64,000 nucleotides of DNA from assembly GCF_011397635.1 (NCBI RefSeq), contig NC_064753.1:25320322-25384321 (forward strand), read 5' to 3'. Shown piece after piece: positions 43,691 through 56,600 of this stretch (within the stretch, counting starts at the first letter, position 1; the number at the start of each line of letters is the position of its first letter). The stretch comes from Epinephelus fuscoguttatus (Eukaryota; Chordata; Actinopteri; Perciformes; Serranidae). A program made the position numbers and the translations under genes. Below the pieces are notes generated by a model that did no database searches, was not told where the DNA came from, and was given only the letters and a program-made list of their open reading frames with translations.

Positions 43691-43905
43691 GTTAATGCAC
43701 TTCGGTTTTATAAGTTTCACCGTGCAGAATGATTTCACGAGATTGATACTAGAGACTGTTCTTTTTTTTTCTTTTTTTTTAAATCATCTGCTGATGTTTC
43801 TCTGAGCTCACCTTGAATCTGAATTTATCACATGTATGTACGCAGATGATGTTGCATTATAACTAGTTTGGAAACAAATTACAGTCCAGTATTCAAGTGT
43901 GACAT

Positions 43906-44246
43906 TAGGGCTGGGTGACATGAATCTCATATGATATTTTTAGGCTGTATCTGGGTACATGATACATATCTTGATATTTTTAAATCTCCACAAAAGCACT
44001 TCATCAATGCTAGGACTGGGAGATTATTTCAAAAATAACAATATTATAACAATATAAGCAAATGTTAAAACAAATGGAAAAATCTGGTAAGTTGATACAT
44101 TTGCATCACTTTATTATAATGCAGCCTTTAAAACAAGGGGAAAAAACATCATTTATGCCATATCATGATACAACAATATATAAAATCTAAGATGATATAT
44201 GGTCTCATATCTCAATAACGATACATCTTCATATTGCACAGCCCTA
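43906..44246. mobile_element. hAT-type MITE with perfect 8-bp target duplication, 341 bp
   Basis: Ends TAGGGCTG and CAGCCCTA; flanks 43898-43905 and 44247-44254 are both TGTGACAT. The interior is AT-rich with GATATTTTT and ATATCTC repeats. No ORF. Confidence 0.8.
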
Positions 44247-45563
44247 TGTGACATGGAAATTTGAAACCTCCAGTGCACATACTTTTATATACAACTTATT
44301 ATGTTTTCAGCTAACATTATGAGGAAATATTGCTAATGTAACACAACTGGCAAGTTGAAAAAATGACGATACTAAACGTATCAGTAAAAAGTTAACCGAC
44401 AACATATTGTAGTTGATATCTGCCAAAATAGGCAACCTCACAATACAATATCCACTCGTAGTGAATATAGCATTGTCTTTTTTCGTTTCTTTTTTTATTA
44501 GCATTAAACAAAGTCACGGCATTTCCCTGACCTTAAACAAAGTGCATTTGATGCCTAAACTTAAGAAAGGAGTCTACGCAAGAACCTTCTGGTATCAATG
44601 GCCTACACTTTGTGTGCCTGATACCCCCCGCCCAGCAATCTCCAACCAAAGCGTGGTTTCATGTGGTACATGAATGCAGTGTTCTTTCTCACATAGGCTC
44701 AGCCCTTTAATTAGGTAATACTCCTCCAATCAATAGTACGCATTCGCCAACTAAGATTTGCGAGCAGCGATTTGCCAGCTGAGAACCTTCCGCCTAGAAG
44801 AAACTCATCAGTGCCTCAGCGCAGCCCACACAGAGAGCGGTGATCAGCAGCCACCAGCCTGTGAGCCCTGCCTGGTGCTCAAGTTTAGACATCAGCAGCA
44901 GTAGGATCACTTCAGACACTTTGACATGATGCTTCACTGTCATGAGAGTGAGCTGGAGCTCAAGATCGGTGACATCGAGACCCCATCTCCAACTGCCACA
45001 CTCTGCTGCCGCCTCCAGCCAACCTCACTGAGACAACAGCTTAGTTTGTAGATGATGACAACATCTCATAATGTCCTGCATATCAGCATTTTTGCAGGAG
45101 TCCAACACCAACATCTCTCCACTGGGACTTCAGTAGAGGGCTCTGCTTTTGCTAATAGAACTAGGGTTAAAATATCGTAACCTTTGTTTCATTACCTGAA
45201 AGAAACTGTGTCTGTGAATATAATCCAGGCAGCAATTACATTGCCACAACAGCACAATTGAGAAAGCAGTTTGGAAACACACAAATGATGCCGTGAGCTG
45301 CAAATTTTATACTCAGTATCGGCAGACACTCAGTATTAAATGACTCGGGTCAGGGGGAAAAAACTAAATCAGGACACCCCTAATTTTGAGTGTCTTGATA
45401 CAGTTTATACTGACAACAACGAAGTGTACAAGGGGTGGGTGTGTGTGTGTGTGTGTGTGTGTCACTTCCAGCACTGTGTGGCGGTCAAACCTACTAGACA
45501 AATATAAACACTTCCCCCCTGTAAGGGCAGATAATACTGCCACTGATTAGAAACAAGACTGTG

Positions 45564-45565
<2 letters not shown>

Positions 45566-45616
<51 letters not shown>
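45566..45616. repeat. (GT)n microsatellite
   Basis: About 25 uninterrupted GT units. Confidence 0.95.
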
Positions 45617-45618
<2 letters not shown>

Positions 45619-46599
45619 ACACTACAGGAAACCATGCCTGTTTCCTGCCAAGGACCTTTTTATTTTTCAGTCTTTCTCCATCCTCACTTCTTCTCTTCAG
45701 TTATTCTATTTCACTGTGTTTTCTAATTCTCTTTTCCTCACACCAGGCTATAACCAAACACTGCATCTCTGCCCCATTCACCTGAGCAGCATCAGGCTGT
45801 GGCACAAGTTAAATTGAATTATGTGTGAGTGCCCAATCCTGCCTTTTAATGTCCCAGCCAGCTCTTTGTCATGTTACCCTACAGCAAAAGTAGAATGTTC
45901 AGCATGAATGAGCGCCCTGCAAGAGTGTATTTATGTTACAGGAGAGGACTGCTAACAAGCAGCAAACACTAATGCCCCCGAGTCAAAGGAAAACAAATCA
46001 CACCTCGCACATGCACACGTCTGCAGCACATTCATTAAATGCATGTACGTGTGTGTGTGTGTGCACGTGTGTGTGTGTGTGTATACGATAGACTCCTGAG
46101 GAATGCTCTTAGTGCTGTTGTAGTAGCTGTGAACAGGAAATGGACTCCCAGAGACAGGAAGTAACTTCGTGGAGAGAGGAAGTGTTTGCCAGCATCCGCC
46201 CTCTGTCTGTTGGATGTGGAAGGAAGGAGAGAGAGGGGGAGTGCAGGGTGGAGGGAGATGAAGGATGAAATAGCTGTTTAAGGAAGAAGAGAAAGAGAGT
46301 GTAATGCAGCGGAAAATCTTATTTGAGGTGAATTTACTTTTTATAGAAAAAGGTACATTATACTACCTGGGTGATTCCAGGTGGATGAGACATAATGCAC
46401 AACATAAACATCAAAACCTGCAAAGCAGAAGTCATGTACAAGAGTAAAGTAGAAACCCAATGAATGTGTTATTGTAGCGGGCTAATAATATTGCCAAGAG
46501 TATGTAGACAACCGTGTCAACATACACGTTCCTTTAGGTCTATAAAATTGCACTTTGCTAATTTTGTGGCAACAGTTTTAAGAAAGACCTTTGCTGCCA

Positions 46600-46950
46600 A
46601 GTCATAGCCATTGAGCTCTTTAGCAGAAACATTTTTAATTGTTTCTGTTATTGTTTGCTAGCGCACAGTTAATATAATTTGTTCTTTCAATATCAGGTTG
46701 TGTTGCTATGTGCTAACTGGCTAACTAGCATCTTGAATTTAACAAATACTTTCTACCGCCGCCCGCTGCTATGGAGTTATTTCCTCTCACACAGGTATAG
46801 GACGTACGTGCTAGCTGGCCATTAGCTTTAGTCTTTGCAGTGTGTTCAGGTGCAACTTTTTGGCCAAGACACAGGCGTCGTGAGGCGATGCAGTAGTCAC
46901 CCACCGTCACCACTAGTTCTTTGATGTCAGTTCGGTGTGTCTTGTCCTTT
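46600..46950. mobile_element. Transposon-end repeat, copy C
   Basis: Same family as 33800-34060: GTGCAACTTTTTGGCCAAGA, then CACTAGTTCTTTGATGTCAG and CGGTGTGTCTTGTCC. More diverged. Confidence 0.45.
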
Positions 46951-48814
46951 TAGTTTGGTGCAGAAGAACTTGCACCTGAACTTGAACGTCTGCACAAAGC
47001 CCTGCCTCAACACCATCAAACACCTTTGAACAGAAACACCGACTGTGAGCCAGGCTTTATCAACCAACATCATTGTTGGACCTCAGCAATGCTCAAGTGT
47101 CCGAATGAGAGCAAATCTTTGCTGCCAAAAAAGAAGCAGCAAATTGATGTCCATAATTTTTGAATGAGACAGTCTGTTCAGGTGTCTATATACTTCTGTC
47201 CATGTGGTGTAGTGTAGAAAATTACACTATTGTGAGTTACAATGGTGATGAAAAGACATCAAAGTCCAGGTCACCTCCCCGGCTCTCACACTCCACAGTG
47301 AGCTCACTTGTGAGACAGTAGTTGCTGCATGTGTAGAGGTTTTAACGTGTCATCCCAGCGCTCCTCACACTCTTTAAAAACTCCCAGGAGAGAGACTGTT
47401 TGAGGTGAAAGGTCAGCAGTCAGCACTGTGTGTGTGCCTGTATGCATGCCTGTCTTGGTAAGTAGCTGAGGAAGTTAGCAGAGTTCAGAGCAGGAGCAAC
47501 ATACCACACACACACAGAGAAACCCAAACCCACACTCAACGCGAGACCATCTTTGTCACACTGCCTCTGTTTTGTCACCATCCTGACTTCTCTGGACTCG
47601 TCCCCAACCGTCACTCTGTCTCTAAAGACAAGAAATGTCTAAGTGGGTGGAGACCTGTGGAGTTAAAGCCAAAGATTATACAAGATATTTTAGCGTAAAC
47701 AGCCAACTAACACTAACTCAGTCAGCCAATCATTCAGTGGGGACAAATAAACTCTGAAAATAAACTTGAATTTTTGAACTTAGAAGAAAACAAAGAAAAA
47801 AGACAGATGAGTGGAAATGAGGGTGAGCAGTTCTGTCCAGGCACGCTGTTGTGTGGATGAAAGTTTAATGTAGCGTGTGTGTGTGTGTAGAGATGGCACT
47901 CGATGGACAGATGGTCCTTTGTGACTCCTGACACCTGCCAGCTGCTGCTCTGTTCCTCTTCACCTCTTTTTCCTTCTCCTCTCACCTCATCTTTTTTTCC
48001 TTCTCCTTATCTGTTCTGTCCATCCCGCCCTTCTCTTTCTTCTTTTAGCTCTTATTCCCTGAAAAGGCATTCAGAGGATCAAACAGTTGAACTAGGATGA
48101 AGGTAATGTGCTGCCATCAGGACATCTGGGGGCCAGTTGATTGGATGCATTCAGGTGTTAAAGGACAAATTTATATCTGCACATTTTCTCCAGCTGGTAT
48201 TGTTTGTAAAGTGATTTGTTGGACTGACAATGTTTTGTAAACCTGTAATATTGATGATAGCTGAAAACATATTTATTCTGTTTTTTAGAGATTTATAAAG
48301 GTTTGCCTGCATTTTTTTTAATGTTGAAATTAAAAATATCCTTTGGAGAAGTTTTGATGACTGAGTGCCAATTCAGGGAGCCAACATGTGATTGAGGGCC
48401 ACACAGGTGTGAGAAGGTGCAGCTACAAGGTGTCCACCAAAATCACTAACTTGAGCTTAGAGCACTAGCATTGATAGAAGAAAGTAAATCCCGCGACACT
48501 TATGGGGTGCTACTAGTTGCCATGCAACCAGTAGGTTTTTTTTACAAGTTGTCAACCTTAACCTGACAAACACTTGATAGTAGGGTGCAGGTTGATACAG
48601 TCTCCTAGCAGTGCATTAAATGCACACTGTTGAAAATTTAAAAAAAAAAAAAAAAAAAAAAGTATCAAAAATATTGGAGTGTCTATTTGCACCTGGGCAA
48701 GAATACTGCAGCTATTTACACCCATCCCTACAATGTGTTAATATGGATCCCATTCCATGCTGTGATTGGCTAGTACTCATCACATTGACATTGTGGTGCT
48801 GGAAGCAATTATGA

Positions 48815-48962
48815 TTAGTGTTGGGCAGTACAGTAATAACATTACCTTTTCCAGTGATGAGTAATGTAACTAATTACTGATAATATTTCAGTAACAATAT
48901 TACAGTTACCCCAAAACCAAACAACTCGTTACAAGGTTACTTTTGTTATCCCATCACTACTG
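48815..48962. mobile_element. Short MITE-like palindromic repeat
   Basis: Starts TAGTGTTGGGCAG and ends with the complement of TAGTGATGGGATAAC; interior is rich in GTAATGTAACTAATTACT. No ORF. Confidence 0.45.
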
Positions 48963-50493
48963 ACTTGAAATACAACAGTCACATCAGTGGACCCATTTTT
49001 TGTAATCATTGTGCTGCGCAGGCACATCATAAAGTAGCAAGCTAGTTTGGAAGATGGAAACGCTCACCTTAGCGGCTGTAAATATTCCCATGACTTGATT
49101 TTGTCGGATGGAAAGATGACAAGAACACTGTTGCTGCAGATAGTCATACTAAAACTCTTTCCACTGCAAAAAACACATCCTCAAACCTCCGGTCTGGAAC
49201 ACCACGGCTACCACGACCAACAACACAACAACACAAAGCTCCAGGAAATACACCGCAACAAAGGTGAACCCTTCTTGGCTGCAGTGGGTTACTGCCAGAG
49301 AGTCACATGATGTAGTATAACGAGCAACACAGTCCACAGAGGAAGTAAGATGTGGTGGGTGAGTGGGTTGGGCACAGGATTTTCACATAGCAGAGTGGAG
49401 ATTGAGTTCTGTGTGAATCAATGTTGGCTTATTATTTTTAAGCTTAGTTGATTTATCATTTTCAGTTTCTCTGTATAAAGCTGCTGAATGAACACTGTGT
49501 GCATAAACTTATATAGCTGAATAGACCTGTTCATGTTAACATTATATTTCAACTTTGCAAGGACACCAAGCATTTCATGTCGTGCGGGAGCCATAAAAAA
49601 TGTTTTTGAAGGCTGCCATTGGCCCGCTGGCTGCACTTTGTGCAACAATGCTGTAGGAGTTTAAGATTTAATACAAATAATATAAAGTTCAATAACATTA
49701 AAGTGACATACAGCATGCTCAGTATAACCTAATGTAATTAGCTGCAGTGTAGTGGTGCAGTAAAATAAAGAGTGAGAGGAACATATGCTGTGGATGTGTG
49801 GAGCAGCAGTGGTTAGATTGATTGTTACCACAATGTTTCAGATCTACCACGCAGGTGCTGTTGAGCAAGGCATCATTTAAAGGCCACAGTGTCTGACAGC
49901 AGAGCCATTGTCCGCCACGCAATGTGAGTACTGCACTTTGAGGCTGCTGCAAAAAGCATGCAGCCAATCCACAAGAGGTCATTTCTACACTAACGTGGCT
50001 AAATCTGAAATGTAAAAAATGGACGTGTTTTCAGCCAACAAAAACACATATTTCTTTCTCTTTAAACGGTGGCCTGGTGATAAACTGTGGCGATGACAAA
50101 GGGGTTTTACAAACATGCTGAGGTTTGACGGTCATCAGGCATTTGGCCCGATTTGAGGATCCTGACTCGCTGGCACAATCTTTTTTTATGTTTGTTGTGT
50201 AAACAACAACAAACAGCAGAGAGTCGCCTGGCTGACATTGCACAAAGCTGCTGGCTGATGTAGCCTCCTGCACATGCCCAGTAAGATGAATGATAACAGA
50301 GACAGGAGTGATGAAGTGTAGAAAACACAGTGAGGAAAAAAGTGTGGCTGTGGCATTAGACTGAAGTTGAAACAAGTGTCTGTGCTGGAGGAATATTGGC
50401 AACATTTTCATATTTTCAAAGATCTTGCTTTACCATTTGTGATTTACAAATGTATGAAAATACCTGTATATTATAATAAGTTGATTCCTTTTC

Positions 50494-51300
50494 ATTAAAG
50501 GGCCAGTGTGTAAAATGGGTTGAAAACAGTGACATCAGTGGTCAAATTCTAGATTGCAGGGCTCACTCGCTCACCCCTCCCGTCGGGTAAATGACGGTGG
50601 CCTTGTAGGGACAAAAAGTCTTGCGCACGAGTTTTTCAAGAGTAGGTCTATCTAGCGACGAGGTGAATGTCTATTTAGAAATCTGAACCATGTTACAATT
50701 TTGTAATGAATCCCTCACAAGCAGGAGACCAGAGTAGCGTTCGGGGAAAAGGCCAGTTTATTTGAGCACTCCAGAAATTCCGGTAACACTCCAGGGGGTA
50801 AAAGACTCCGTCCCAAACTCTGACTCTTCTAGCGTAACAGACACACTTCATACGCACATACATGTTTACCATACCGAGTGGGGACCCCCTCCCCTCTCTG
50901 CTCAATCTCCAGCCCGCACACTGACTGACAGCATAGCCTATAAACAGAGCTCAGCTGTTTATTTAGCCTAGCAATATCTCCAGACTATAGTAGCTGCAAT
51001 GGACGACTTTGAATGCGATTTTGAAGAGTTTCTTGTAGCGGACACAGACCCAGAGCCATACCTGTTTGAGCCGGAGCATACAGATGAGGAACTCCATGTG
51101 TTTGATGCTGAGCGGGCGAGAAGAGAGGCTGAATGCACAGAATGGGATTCGGTGCTACTGCTGCCATCGTTGGGGAGATATATCATCAGGAGGAAAAGCG
51201 CCGCAGAGAGTGCATCACAAGGAGTGAAGTTGCGTCTTCTTTTCCTCGCAGATGACGGTTCGGGTTCATTCTCTCCTGTTGCGTGGTAAGTGTGGTCCAT
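50494..51300 (+). mobile_element. MITE-family element carrying an exon-like ORF
   Basis: Starts TTAAAGGGCCAGTGTGTAAA, the head of the same family whose tail lies at 2805-3017. The matching tail was not found nearby, so the copy is partial or interrupted. Confidence 0.5.
50999..51289 (+). pseudogene. Repeat-borne ORF resembling the N-terminus of fish P2X7-C-terminal-domain proteins
   Basis: The 96-residue frame begins MDDFECDFEEFLVADTDPEP, then YLFEPEHTDEELHVFDAERA. Residues of the type YLFEPEYTDEEL are, from memory, characteristic of a large family of fish proteins with the P2RX7 C-terminal (ballast) domain, usually multi-copy and linked to repeats. The cysteine-rich WWCTCG part expected next is absent; after residue ~45 the frame (TEWDSVLLLPSLGRYIIRRK) is different. 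I read it as a truncated, repeat-borne copy. Confidence 0.4.
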
Positions 51301-51519
51301 TTGCAAACTTTATAACTAAAAAAACTTTTCACTACTCTCTATCGAAGAACTACTAACACTCTCTGCTGTTTCCTCCTTCTTCCTTCCTTCCTTCCGCTGT
51401 CTTCGTTGGTTCATTTATACACGCGAAACACGTTCTCTGGCTGGCTGGATTGTCTGCTCCTCCCTCCTCAGTTACTCTACCTGAGGTTTCTGCCATTTTT
51501 TCCCCTTTAAACGTTTTTT

Positions 51520-51630
51520 TGGGGAGTTTTTCCTTATCCACAGTGATGGTCCAAAGGACAGAGGGATGTTGTATGCTGTAAAGCCCTCTGAGGCAAATAA
51601 ATTTATAAATAAAATTGAATTGAATAATGA
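51520..51630 (+). mobile_element. Fish repeat 3' end, copy 1
   Basis: TTTTTCCTTATCCACAGTGA, then GTAAAGCCCTCTGAGGCAAA and a simple AATAAAATTGAATTGAA tail. The same family recurs at 63900-64000. Confidence 0.6.
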
Positions 51631-51639
51631 CCACAAAGA

Positions 51640-53150
51640 GATGCAAAGGAACTACAGAACAGGGGCAAAACAGCAACAGACACAAAACGGCCAGAAGAAC
51701 ACTACATGATGACATGACATATTTACACCTTCAGGAGCAGATTCACATGAGGGTGGCCAATTGGAAAACAGTTCTTTGCATTTGCTGGGAAACAAACCTA
51801 ATGAGGGTTGACGCCACACATTATTAAGTAAAAGCGTGAGAGAGATTCCAGTGGTAGAAAAGAAAGAAGCTCGGCGTCTGTTAGTTATTGTTTGCTTGAC
51901 TAAATGGCAGCCGGTACATGTGATCGCTCACAGCTGTTAGAGGTTTTCTTTCCTCCTCATTCATGACGTCGCAGTGATCTACAGTTGGAGGAAATGTTTG
52001 AAATGGGAAAAGAGGGTCTGTTGCTGTGTGTTGGTTTCCCTGCTGGGTGACACGTGGGTTTAAAAAAGTCAGAGTGAATTCCAGACTCACTCTCACAGCC
52101 TGAGAAAACAATCCTGTCTGCCCGCCTGACTGTCACTCTCACCTCCTCGCTCCTCTCCCAGTCTGTGTGGGACAGTCAGTCAGTGAGGACAGCTGGCTGG
52201 CTGAGGGTGGATGTATATCTGAGTGTGTGTAGGTATCTGGGGTTTACGTGTGTGTCGCTCTCTTTGTGTGTGTGTGATCCTAGGAGGTCAGAGGTCAAGC
52301 TGTGGTTCACAGAGAGCCACGTTGTTCCCCTCCCAACAGGAAGGGAGGGCACTGTCCATATGCTGTCTTCACTCACACATGTAGATTCACACGCACACCA
52401 TGCTAATCGGTACAGTCACAGATTCCAGCAGGTACACATGAGCTCATACAAACACATACACACTCTCAGATCTTCTCATTCTCACAAAACACAAATAGGA
52501 ACCACTTTGAAAAATGCACAAACACACAGCAGCTCTGTTGACACTGCTGGTTACATCTAACAAACATTTTGGATTTCAGTCCATATTAAATGAGATTTTT
52601 TTTAACACTAAAAACTGGTACTTTGTGGAGTTTTGTCCACTCGTAGCGCTTTCGAGCGATGCCTCTTCAAGTGGGATCACATTTTGTTTGCAATGTGAAT
52701 TTCAAGCTATTCCACAAATAGACTAGTGGTGGCGGGAAACTCACACAGATGAGAAGCGATGTGGCCTCAAAGGCATTTAAAAAGAGGCTAGTTCAAGGCC
52801 CTCAAAAAGTGCGCTGGGCTTTGGAGACAGTTCTCATAGTGGCCAAACAGCGGAACTATATTGTCAAGTTACGCCCTGTGGCCCCAAAAGACTTCTTTTC
52901 CATTGACTTGCACGGCAAAAGAGACATCTGCAAATCAGTGGATACCTTTTTCTGAGTGTCTCAACCCCCATGAAATGACTTGCTCCATATTGGGATTTTG
53001 ATCCATCCAGTCCAATAACATTTAGAAAGCCTAGAAGAGCTGCACAATTAAATTATTTCATCCCAGTTTAAATTAGCGGAGCGCTAAACCAGGAGTAGCC
53101 AACTCAGCCACAGAAGTCTCTAGTGTGCCTGCTCAATGGGTAACAGGGTG
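51640..53150. other. Non-genic stretch
   Basis: Mostly unique-looking DNA with CA/GT-rich DNA at 52210-52510. No exon recognised on either strand. Confidence 0.45.
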
Positions 53151-53154
53151 TGGA

Positions 53155-53690
53155 AGCAGTCCATCCATCCATTTTCATCCGCTTATATGGGGCCGGGTCG
53201 TGGGGGCACCCCAGACGTCCCTCTCCTTAGCAACTCTTTCCAGCTCCTCCTGGGGGACCCAGAGGCGTTCCCAGGCCAGACAAGATATGTAATCCCTTCA
53301 GTGTGTTCTGGGTGAACCCCAGGGCCTCCTACCAGTGGGACGTGCCTGGAACACCTCTAACGGGAGGCACCTCGGATGCATCCTGATCAGATGCCCGAAC
53401 CGCCTCAATTGACCCCTTTTGACGTGAAGGAGCAGCGGCTCTACTCCGAGCTCCCTCCAGATGTCTGAGCTCCTTACCCTATCTCTAAGGCTGAGCCCAG
53501 CCACCCCATGGACTAAACTCATTTCATTTTGGCCGCTTGTGTTTGCGATCTCATTCTTTTGGTCACTACCCAAAGCTCATAACCATAGGTGAGGGTTAGG
53601 ACGTAGATGGACCAGTAAATCAAAAGCTTCGCTGTTCGGCTTAGCTCCTTCTTCACCACGATGGTCCGGTGAAGCGACCAATCAGATCAC
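53155..53690 (-). mobile_element. Rex3/RTE-like LINE 3' fragment with reverse transcriptase C-terminus
   Basis: Minus-strand frame 53573-53298 reads SLRDRVRSSDIWRELGVEPL, RRFGHLIRMHPRCLPLEVF and TGRRPWGSPRTH, the region after the reverse transcriptase in fish RTE/Rex3-type LINEs. The element ends in AAGCGGATGAAAATGGATGG at 53159 on the minus strand, a typical 3' tail. It is 5'-truncated and frameshifted. Confidence 0.75.
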
Positions 53691-53699
53691 TGAAGAAAA

Positions 53700-56600
53700 A
53701 GTGTCCCGACATGGACAAAAGTGTGGAGTGACAGGTAAAAAAATAAAACAGCCTGTATATTTTTATAGGTCAGTAGAATCATTTTATTGTTTCAGGGTTT
53801 CTGTTTCCACTGGTTTTAAAACAAAGCTTCTAACAAATGGAGAGAATGTTGTATGCCAAGTTTATTTTATCCCCAGAGTCCTAGCTGATAGTGTGATTCA
53901 GTCACTGCAGCTCAGAATAACATGAGACACCTGTGTGACAATGACTGGGACTAAAAACAAAAGATTATGCTTTATTAGAAAAATAATCCACACTGTTTTG
54001 GCTCCCAGTTATTATAAATATAGCATTTCAGTCAGGTAGACCTCATCAGTCATAGGCTTCTTTCCATTCTTAACTTTAGTATCAGAAACATTACATATAT
54101 TAAGATTACAGGCTGTGGTTTACATTACTCTCCGATCAGTATGACTTTTGCCTAAAACAGAATGTTCGGTGATTACTATACCGCCATTTAATCTCATATG
54201 ATATGAAACAGATCATTTCATTCATGGGTCTGATGATGTTGCTTGTGATTAACAACTTCACCTATTTCACATAAATATGCTCATGGATTTACAGGAAAAC
54301 CCAGAGTTGACTGAACTAGTTGATAACCAGCTCTGTGATATCAGTTATCCAGATGGCCAGTTAGTGAAGAGTGAGAGTGAGAGTTAGTGAAACCAGATAA
54401 CGTAAAGACATCCTGGGTATGTTGAACTGGCTTCATAGTATAGGCCTCAGACCTTGTTAAACACCCATGGCAAGTTTCCATGGATGAAAACAACACAGGA
54501 ATTCAAATATTTTTAATAAATCAGCTTTGCTAATGTTTTTTGAGGAAGGAAAAGCATTCAGCACATTTATTAGGCCTCAAAGATACACACAAGTTGATCT
54601 GGTGGAGAATGCAGAATGTATACAGGTTTTTGTTTGTTTTGGTTTAATGGAAAAAAACTTAATGTTTTAAACAAATGACCTAGTTTGTTTAAGTTGACTA
54701 GTAAACCTGTCTTTATATATATTTGTCAGGATCACCATGAGCCAGAAATCAGATCATTATAATCACTCTATGCTCACTGAGATGTTCGACAACAGACACA
54801 GAAAAATAAATGAACTAAATCAGTGATTTTATTTTAAAAACACTTAAAATACACGTGTTGATGCATGTGATTTTCACATGTAAACAGCGACTACATCAAG
54901 TCTCAGTGCCGAAGCCGTTTAGGGCATCAGTATGAAAGTTTGGGGCTCTGCTGTATAATGTCAACACTTCCCTCCTCGACCTTCTGTCTCGATTTCGTCT
55001 CCCCGCCCCTCAAACACAAACACTTTTACTTTTTCATCACACTCTCTGACACTTGTTTGGCTCTCTCTCGTGATCAGACTCTTCTTTTTCCTTCAGATTA
55101 CTTTATTTTCTCTCTGCAAACAGGATCCAGACATGTGTTCAGAGTGTGTGCAGCCAGCAGACAGCTGCGTACAGCTGTGCCCTTATAATGTTTGACGACA
55201 TCTTTTACACACACACACACACACACACACAAACCTCTTGTTGATATACAAATGGAGGGGGAGGTTCTGAGCATAAAATTATGAGATCTTAAGAGGTTTT
55301 AAAATCAAGGCACCACATATCCAAAATGCAGGCAGGAGAGTCATCTTTATGGGGTGACTCGAAGAAGGAGGTTAGCCAGGGGGAGCTGGGCGCCTCTTAA
55401 TAAGACATGAGTAAAACTTGAAGGGGAAAAAGGAAATGGTAACTGATTTTAGAAGGAACAAAACCACACTGCCTGCTACAAAAACCAACAGTGAAACTAT
55501 GGAGATTGTTACAACATACAAATACTTTGGACTTGAAATGGACAGTAAGCTTAACTGTTGGGACTGTGCTGCTTCAGTCAGAAAGTCAAGAAATTGAAGC
55601 ACAGGCTGTCCTTTTTTCTCAAACTTAAGTACTTTAAGGTAAACTGTAGGATTTTGTAAATGTTTCATAGTTTCGTACTTTAGTCATCTGTCTTGTGGCC
55701 TTCACTGTGTGCTTAGTAACATGTGCAAACAGGACCAAGCCAGGCTGCAACGACAAATGAGGACAGCAGAAAAAATTAAACTGTGCGTTCCAGTAACCAT
55801 ACTACCATACTGTGTAGTATGCCAGAAAAAGATTATGTCTCAATACATAGTATGTCAAATTCAGTGTGCCAAAAATATCAGGAAGTTCTACCACATCTGG
55901 TCCAATTTGCAGTATGCAAGCCAGCACGCTTTTCTGGCTATTCTGACCCACAGTCCTCTGCGCAGCATAAGATTCCACACACAAACTGAGCCGCAGACAG
56001 ATAACAGCTCGCTGACAGCTGATTGACAGCTCTCAGAAGCCGCAATGATGACTGACAGCAAATTCAAGTTAGTGATGGTCAGTTGAATAGTAATAATAGG
56101 AATATGAAGTGTTTCCATGAACAAAATAATCATAAGGATTACCAAATAACAATGACAGAGAACTGCAAATGTAATTTCACTGTGGTAAATATAATATGTT
56201 AGAATCTACAATATATGCAGTTACAACATTAGAGTTAAAACTACACACATTGCAATGTGAAAACAGCAACAGATCTCTCCAGGTTGACCTTCGTCTCTGG
56301 CATTTTGTTTTATCTCCACGGTAACGATCAAATGAGAAAGAAGGTCAAAGTTCAGGGCGTAATGTTACGAGATAGTAGCATGATAGTGTGCATACTGCAT
56401 GCAGCAGTACGTACTATTTAAGGGCAGCTGCAGTACATACTAAAAGTACAAAGAAAAAGTATGCCATTCAGAATGCACCCACAGGCATTGATCAAGAATC
56501 AGCTCCCAGCCTGTTCATTCGATTCATCCTCCAAAAACTAGAAACCTTACAGGACAGTTTGCATCCCATTTACTCCAAATTCAGTGGCAGCAGCAACTTG

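Larger units (their letters stand above)
44250..48810. other. Non-genic stretch
   Basis: Contains GT repeats (45435-45462, 45566-45616, 46048-46082) and a poly(A) tract at 48638-48661. Block 44740-45130 is GC-richer; a plus-strand frame there (MLHCHESELELKIGDIETPS, from 44927) is unrecognised. Confidence 0.5.
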
